Below, piece after piece: positions 54,301 to 63,300 of a stretch of DNA of 64,000 bases. Position numbers and translations under genes: made by a program. Position 1 is the stretch's first letter, and the number at the start of each line of letters is the position of its first letter. The stretch comes from Candidatus Roizmanbacteria bacterium (GTDB lineage Bacteria; Patescibacteriota; Microgenomatia; UBA1406; GWC2-37-13), in the NCBI GenBank assembly GCA_013335175.1, contig JAAXWC010000001.1, positions 1 to 64,000 of the forward strand, written 5' to 3'. Below the pieces are notes generated by a model that was not told the origin of the DNA, did no database searches, and saw only the letters and a program-made list of their open reading frames with translations.

Positions 54301-57300
54301 CTCTTATTGTCAGCGCGTAGTTTGTAACTCCCGTGTTTCCGGTATTAATGAAACTAATTCCTCCATCCGGACTTGCTCCATTAGCATCGGTTTTTTCAAA
54401 AATGAGGCCATCAGCGTTTGTCCCATAAAAATTGGAATCATATTTCATTCTGAAACTGTCTGAACCGGGATTGCCTGTGGCGTTTGTATCGTTATAAATA
54501 AGTGTACCTGTAGTAGGAGTTTTAATAGCGCCAGCTACTTCCAATTTTGCTCCCGGGCTCGTTGTCCCAATCCCGACGTTACCAGTTGAGTCAATTCTCA
54601 TCTGTTCAGCCCCAGAGGTGACTAAACCTAGTGTATTTGCTGCAGGTCTATACAATCCAACAGTAGTGGATCCATTAAATGTAATACCTGGTGAACCAGC
54701 CGATCCCGTGTTAGCATAAAATGTTCCCGCTGATGATATTCTCGATAGTCCATTGACACGCAAGGTAGAACTTGCGTTGATCGTACCTGTAACGTCCAAC
54801 TCATACGATGGGCCCGTCGTCCCGACCCCAACATTTCCTGTTCCGTCTACAAAAAGGCCGGTTGTGCCTTTTGGTGAGAGCTGAACAGAACCGGTGGTGG
54901 AAGAACCGAGGACCATCGGTTTCATAGCGGTCGTTTGAATTGTACCATTGGCATCAAGGGAGAGAACGCCACCAATTGAGGCAGTAGGAGTACCCGAGTT
55001 TACATTTAAGAAGGCAAACTTGGCAGAAGCGGTACTGGTTCCGCCAACCAAGAGATCAGTAGTGGAGTTCATCGGAGAGAGAGCTCCGTTAGCCAGGTTC
55101 CAGTAATTGGTCCCTAAACCGGAGGCAGAAGCCCAGGAAAGGGTACCACTCCCGTTCGTAACTAATGCATAGCCATTAGAACCCGTATTCCCTGGCCAGG
55201 TGTAGGTCTGGCTATTGAAGGTAGTAGTACCAGAGAGTTGGAAGTTTCCTGCAACGTCAAGTTTCTGCAAGGGGTTGGTTGTCCCAATACCGACATTGCC
55301 TCCAGGTTGGAGTATGATATGTGCACCAGAGCCAGTTGTCGCCAGAGTGGTAAGTTTCCCTGATTGAGTATTAGAAAGATTAATATTACCATAACCATCT
55401 TGATTTAAAGACTGTGCGCTTGTACCAAGGTAGAGAACACTCGTACCTTCGAGTAATATATTTCCTCCTGCGATGTCGAGTTTTTGTCCTGGGCTCGTCG
55501 TCCCGATCCCGACGTTTCCGGCATTAGTCACCACTAATCCTGTATTCGCTGAACCACTTACATTCATTGCGATTGTAGTATTTAAGGAATCAGTTCCTGT
55601 AATCATAGCATGTGCAGCATTGACCTGAGAAACTGAAAGAGTGCCGCTTCCGTTCAAACTACCTCGTTGTATACCATTTACCACCATAATAAAATCACCA
55701 TATGTTGGATCGATATTTAAACCACTGTTTGGTTTTGCCGCACTCGCAATACTCGGTAAGGACGCTGTCCCGTTTGCGATAAGAAGTTGACCTCTCCCTA
55801 TATGTAATGTACCAGAAGGGTTTGTCGTCCCAATCCCGACGTTACCATTTTGCTGAACTCGCATGATTTCATTTGTCTGCCCGTCATAGAATTGGACTGT
55901 TCCGCCTGTTCCTGATTGATTGTAGTTAAATCGTGTAGACTGTCCCAGTTTTGGATTTATCGTTAAGCCACCATTCCAATCGGCTAATAATTGAGCAGAG
56001 CTTCCGACACCTGCGTTTCTCCCAGTTAACACCAGTGAGGCATTGGCACTTCCGGCTCCGGGATCAGCAATAAGGCTGCTGGTTGCTCTAATTGAACCAG
56101 TTACATCAAGCGGATATCCCGGACTCGTCGTCCCAATTCCCACATTTCCAGCTCCGGTGATGCTGATTAAGGAAGAACTGTCGGCATTGTTTCTGAAGTT
56201 TAGGTTGTATCCCGCAGAGGGGAGTATAAACTTCGTATCTTGTGTAGCAGTTTTTGTGCTAAAGAAGTTTGAATACAGCCCACCAAATGTGATAACGTTT
56301 CCGTAGCTGTCAATATTTACACGATCGTATCCGTCCCCGCTAATTCTCCCTGCAAATAGATTGGCGCCAGCAGAAGGTGCCGTTACATCTACCTGGCCAC
56401 CAACAACGGTAAGTTTCTGTGTGGGATTACTCGTACCCACGCCTACATTCCCTGAGAATACACCATTACCAATCCCACCGAGAACCGAATTGTATCCGAC
56501 CGCCAAAGATGCAGAAGCAGTGGCATAGCCCTGGAAGTTTACATTGCCAGCAACGTCGAGCTTCGAGCCAGGAGCAGTAGTACCAATTCCTACGTTGTAA
56601 GAAGTAGAACTCGGGTACAGGTTGGATCCATTTAGATTCCAGATTCCGCCTGTGCCGGCTACAGCCGCGTTGTACGCAGTATTTAAAGCACCGAGAATAC
56701 TCTGGGTTGAAGCGAAATTACTTCGGAAGGTATTCACCTCGGCAGAGCCAGTGGCAAAACCAATAGGAGTGGTGTCGGTTGCATTTTTAACGTTCGAATC
56801 ATTAAATTTGATGCTCCCTGCGCCAGATGGTCCGTTGGTACCTGCATCGAGCACAATATCTCCATAATTGTACGTTCGGAGATAAAGATCGGAAGAATCA
56901 TAGGATTCACCCGATTGAATATTTAGCGTGGCTAGCGATTTAATAGTAGAAGAAGTGGGGTTTGCAAAGAGCATATCATAGCTCACACTTACATCACCAG
57001 CACTGGTGAAAGAAGTTGGCGTGTTGAAGGTGGTGTTGGTGGGGGAGACCGTCATAATATCACTGCCGTTATTATTTAACGTGAGTAAGTTTCCGGTTCC
57101 ATCTACCCGTATGAATAGACCACCGGCAGAAGATCCCGTATTTGCATTCCAGATACGGGAGAGGTAATCATTCTGAGAGCCATACTGATCAAACTGGTAA
57201 AGGGGAGCGGTGGTTCCCAAGCCCAGGAATCCATTCTGTAAGAGCGACATCTGGGTAGTAAGGCCAGCATCTCCACCGACGGACGTTGCAAAATCAAGTC

Positions 57301-60300
57301 GACCGCCGTTTAGCGATTTGATTACGTTCGTAGAAGTTCCCCGCATCACGAATGATCCAGAAGCAGAAGCATCTCCCGAGATATCGAGCTTGGATGTTGG
57401 AGTAGTTGTTCCGATACCAATGTTACCTGCGGTATCGATAACAAACCTGTTTGCTACCGCAGTGTCATCAAAAATACTAAAATTACCAATACCAGCACCA
57501 TAAAGGTTTGTTCCCACCGACCATTTTCTATCCTGATTTTTGAATTGTATCCCTGTATCAGCCCCGCGATTGCTTTCAAAAACTGCTTGCCTATTATTGA
57601 GAGTGTTGTAAACATGGAGGGTAAAACCTGGTGATGTCGTCCCAATCCCTACATTCCCATTGTTTGCCACATAGAGTCGTGAATTAAGTCCTGCATCGCC
57701 ACCGACAGACGTTTGAAGATTGAATGCGCCTCCATTTAAGACATTTAAAAAGGCCGTTTGATTATTTCCAGTAGCGTTTCCAAGTGCCAAGTTCCCCGAG
57801 ATTGAGGCGGTGGGAGAACCTGCGGCATTATTTATAAACGCAAATTTAGCAGAAGCGGTACTGCTTCCGCCAAGGAGAAGATCGGTAGAGGTATTCTGCG
57901 GCATTAGAGCCCCGTTTATTAAATTCCAATAATTCGTGCCTAAACCGGAGGCTGAAGCCCAGGAGAGCGTACCTGATCCGTTCGTAACTAAGGCATAGCC
58001 ATTCGAGCCCGAAGCTCCGGGCCAGGTGTAGGTCTGGCCATTGAAGGTAGTGGTACCTGAGACTTTTATGTTTCCTACAACGTCGAGTTTTTGTGCTGGT
58101 GCAGTAGTACCGATACCGAGGTTGCCAGCAGTGGTAAGTCTCAATAGTTCGTTTCCTGGACCATCATTTATTTTAAATGCCCCTTGGTATGTCGCATCAT
58201 TTCCTAATTGGATTGTAGTCCCGTGTAAAGCAGTTGCTCCACCTACTTGGAATAAGGCCCCTGTAGACATAGAACTCGAAAGTGTTGTTTGACCGATAGC
58301 AAGATGTGATCCATCACTCATGAGTTTTATACTTTTGCCGAACAACATTTCTGACATATTAGAGTCAAGTAATATACCCCCAACATATGTATTGCTAAAA
58401 TCTGAGGAGCTTATAGATCTAACCGAAAAATATTGATTAGAATTTACATTGGTAAAACGTGCTATTTCGTTTCCGTTTGCACTAGAAGCTAAAATGTCTA
58501 AAGATCTCCCCGGATTTGTCGTTCCAATCCCCACATTACCACTAAATGCGGCGTTACCTACGCCACCTAAGACTGAATTGTATCCGACCGCTAAAGATGC
58601 AGAAGCAGTGGCGTAGCCTTGAAAGTTTACGTTGCCTGCGACATCGAGCTTCGCAAGGGGAGAAGTCGTACCAATTCCAACATTTCCATTACTATCAAAT
58701 CGTACACGTTCGTTACCATTAGTAACAAAACCCAATTCGTGAAGCGCTGGGAAATACACACCAGTGTTCGAATCACCCCAACTTCTGAAGGCAGGATTAA
58801 TGGTCGTTCCATTAGATAGTGCTGCAAATTGAGATGCTCCTATATTTCCAGTAAACTTACCCGAACCAACTACGTCTAAATTATATGCAGGTGTCGTCGT
58901 TCCAATTCCGATATATCCGTTATTTGCTACATAGAATCTCGAGGCGAGTCCTGCGTCGCCACCGACAGACGTTTGAAGATTGAACGCACCACCGTTTAAG
59001 ACATTTAAAAATGCTGTTTGATTGTTCCCAGTAGCGTTTCCAAGTGCCAAGTTCCCCGAGATTGAGGCGGTGGGAGAACCTGCGGCATTATTTATAAACG
59101 CAAATTTAGCAGAAGCGGTACTGGTTCCGCCAACTAAGAGATCCGCAGTGGAGTTCATCGAGAACAGAGCCCCATTTGTTAAATTCCAATAATTCGTGCC
59201 TAAGCTTGAGGCACTTGCCCAAGACAACGTACCTGATCCGTTGGTGGTTAATGCATAGTTGGAAGAGCCAGGACCACTGGGCCAGGTGTAGGTTTGACCA
59301 TTGAAAGTGGTGGTACCAGAGAGATTGAAGTTACCGACGACATCAAGGGCTTGGGTGGGAGAAGAAGTGCCAATCCCAACATTCCCGGCATTGTTAATAA
59401 CAAACTTGGTCACACCGGAAGAAGAAGCCGTTAAGATATCCTGATTTTCCAGTTGATCAACAATGAGTGCCGCTGCTCCCGTTAGGTTCGTTAGATCTGT
59501 CGCTACGTGGAGTCTTCCTAATGGGGATGAGGTGCCCACGCCTAAGTTCTTTGTAACGAGCACATTTGCCCCTGGATCCAAAACGATGTTCCCACTATTA
59601 AATGAGTTCAACGTGAGATCTGTGGAACTGTAAGAATCGCCAGCTTGGATATAGAGCGGCGCAGCAGATTTTATGTAAGAAGCGACAGAGTTGGTGAATA
59701 TTAGGTCATAGGCCATCGAAACATCACCGGCGGCATTGAAAGAGGTGGGGACGTTGAAGTTTGCACCAGTAGAGGAGACAGTCATAATGTCACTGCCGTT
59801 ACTATTTAACGTCAGCAAATTTCCGTTGCCATCTACTCGAAGGAATAGTCCCGCAGCAGAGTCTCCGGTACTGGCGTTCCAGATCCTCGACAGATAATCA
59901 TTTTGTGTTCCATACTGATCAAACTGGTAGGAAGGAGCCGTGGTTCCTAACCCTAAGAAGCCATTCTGAAGGAGAGACATCTGGGTAGTAAGGCCGAGGT
60001 CCCCACCGACGGACGTTGCAAAATCAAGTCGTCCCCCGTTCAACGATTTTATGACGTTCGTAGAAGTTCCCCGCATCACGAATGATCCCGAAGCAGAAGC
60101 ATCTCCGGCTACATCGAGTTTCGCCAGGGGAGAGGTCGTACCAATACCGACGTTTCCTGCTCGATCAAGATGCAAACTGTTAGTGAGTGCTCCCCCTTGG
60201 CGTGTATAAAAATCGAGACTCGTATCCCACCCCGAGATTACTGTCGGCTCAATCGCAGCAAGTGTATTTGTTGACCCTATGTCCCCCTGTTCCCATGAAA

Positions 60301-63300
60301 TTCCAAACTTTGCACCGGAACCTATATTGGTATCTTTAATTCGAATGGCCGTATTAGTGTAAGCACTTGTGATCGAAGCACCACCTGCCATAGCAAGGGC
60401 TAACTTTGCGTTCGGTGACGTAGTCCCAATCCCTACATTCCCATTGTTTGCCACATACAGTCTCGAGGCAAGACCTGCGTCGCCGCCCACGGACGTTTGG
60501 AGATTAAAAGCACCGCCATTTAGCACATTCAAGAAGGCGGTTTGATTATTTCCCGTGGCATTTCCCAGCGAGAGGTTTCCGGAGATCGAGGCCGTAGGAC
60601 TTCCTGAATTCACATTCATGAATGCAAATTTAGCAGAGGAGGTACTGGTTCCGCCAACTAAGAGATCCGCAGTGGAGTTCATCGGGAACAGAGCCCCATT
60701 CGTTAGATTCCAGTAATTCGTGCCTAAGCTTGAGGCACTTGCCCAAGACAACGTACCTGATCCGTTGGTGGTTAATGCATAGTTCGAAGAGCCAGGACCA
60801 CTGGGCCAGGTGTAGGTTTGACCATTGAAGGTAGTGGTGGAAGCTACGTTCAAGTTTCCGTTCACATCTAACGAATACCCCGGAAGAGTTGTTCCAATTC
60901 CCACGTTTCCTGCATTGTTAATCACAAACTTGGTGACCCCAGAGGAAGAGGCAGTTAAGATATCCTGATTCTCCAGTTGATCAACAATCAAAGCGGAGGC
61001 ACCGGTTAGGTTCGTCAGATCTGTGGCGACATGCAAACGTCCCAACGGGGCGGAGGTGCCGACTCCTAAGTTTTTAGTAACGATCGTATTTCCACCTGCA
61101 TCTAAAATAATGTCACCACTGTTAAAAGTGTTTAAAGTAAGCGGTGATGATTCATAGCTTTCTCCCGACTGAATGGTAAGCGGCGCATGTGATTTAATAA
61201 ATGAGGCCGTCATATCGGTAAACAATAAGTCGTTTGCAATAGAGACATCCCCGGCGGCATTGAACGAGGTAGGCACATTGAAGTTTGCTCCAGTAGAGGA
61301 GACCGTCATAATGTCACTGCCGTTACTATTTAACGTCAGCAAATTTCCGTTGCCATCCACGCGAAGGAATAGTCCCCCAGCAGAGTCTCCGGTACTGGCG
61401 TTCCAGATACGGGAAAGGTAATCATTCTGAGAGCCATACTGATCAAACTGGTAGGCCGGTGCCGTGGTACCCAAGCCGAGGAATCCATTCTGTAAGAGAG
61501 ACATCTGGGTAGTAAGGCCGAGGTCCCCACCGACGGACGTTGCAAAATCAAGCCGTCCACCGTTTAACGATTTAATTACGTTCGTAGAAGTTCCCCGCAT
61601 CACGAACGATCCAGAAGCAGAAGCGTCTCCTGCAATATCGAGTTTCGCCAGGGGAGCGGTCGTACCAATACCGACGTTACCGCCTTGATCAAGAGATAAC
61701 ACATCAGTAGAATCAGCTAGTCTAAAGCGAAAGTTCTGGTAGTAGGACATGACATCTACTGCTTTTCCACTGAGGTTACTGTTGTAATACCAGGAATGAT
61801 TTGCGTCGGGATAGGTGTAATATCTCTGGGATCCATCTTGCCCTGCAGCTGTTAAAGCGATAGTGCCGTTCACTTGCAATTTTTGACTGGGATTCGTAAT
61901 ACCAACACCGATATACCCGTTATTCGCCACGTACAGTCTCGAGGCAAGACCTGCGTCGCCGCCCACGGACGTTTGGAGATTGAATGCACCACCGTTTAAC
62001 ACATTCAAGAAGGCAGTTTGATTATTCCCGGTAGCGTTTCCAAGTGCTAAGTTCCCCGAGATTGAGGCGGTAGGAGAACCTGATGCATTATTTATAAATG
62101 CAAATTTAGCAGAGGAGGTACTGGTTCCGCCAATGAGGAGATCAGTAGTGGAGTTCATCGGGAACAGAGCCCCGTTTGTTAAATTCCAATAATTTGTGCC
62201 TAAACTTGAAGCATTCGCCCAAGAAAGAGTACCCGATCCGTTCGTTACTAATGCATACCCATTCGAACCAGTATTTCCCGGCCAGCTATAGGTTTGACCA
62301 TTGAAGGTAGTGGTGGAAGCTACGTTCAAGTTTCCGTTCACATCTAACGAATACCCCGGAAGAGTTGTTCCAATCCCCACGTTTCCGGCATTGTTGATCA
62401 CAAACTTAGTGACCCCTGAGGAAGAAGCGGTTAATATATCCTGATTTTCCAGTTGGTCAACAATCAAAGCCGCTGCTCCGGTTAGGTTCGTCAGATCCGT
62501 GGATACATGCAAACGACCAAGAGGGTTGTTTGTACCAACTCCAAGGTTCTTTGTCACGTACGTGAATCTTCCAGGATCAAGCACGATATCGCCATTATTG
62601 AAGGTATTCAGGGTAAGATCCATAGAACTAAAGGTGTCACCAGACTGGATGGTAAGTGCACCCGCGGATTTTATAAACGAAGAAATAGGATTAGAGAAGA
62701 TCAGGTCATAGGCCATCGAAACATCACCGGCGGCATTGAAAGAGGTGGGGACGTTGAAGTTTGCACCGGTATTGGAGACAGTCATAATGTCACTGCCGTT
62801 ACTATTTAAGGTAAGTAAGTTTCCGTTGCCATCCACGCGAAGGAATAGTCCTGCAGCAGAGTCTCCGGTACTGGCGTTCCAGATGCGAGAGAGGTAATCA
62901 TTCTGTGTTCCATACTGATCAAACTGGTAAAGGGGAGCCGTGGTTCCTAACCCCAAAAATCCATTCTGAAGAAGCGACATCTGGGTAGTAAGGCCGAGGT
63001 CCCCACCGACAGAGGTTGCAAAATCAAGTCGGCCTCCGTTCAACGATTTTATGACGTTCGTAGAAGTTCCCCGCATCACAAAAGATCCTGAAGCAGAAGC
63101 ATCTCCTGCGATATCGAGTTTTGCGAGAGGAGAGTTTGTCCCGATCCCAATATTCCCGTTATTTGCCACATACAATCTTGAAGATAATCCTGCGTCGCCT
63201 CCCACGGACGTTTGAAGATTAAACGCACCTCCGTTTAGCACATTCATAAATGCTGTCTGAGTGTTGCCCGTGGCGTTTCCAATAGCCAGGTTCCCCGAGA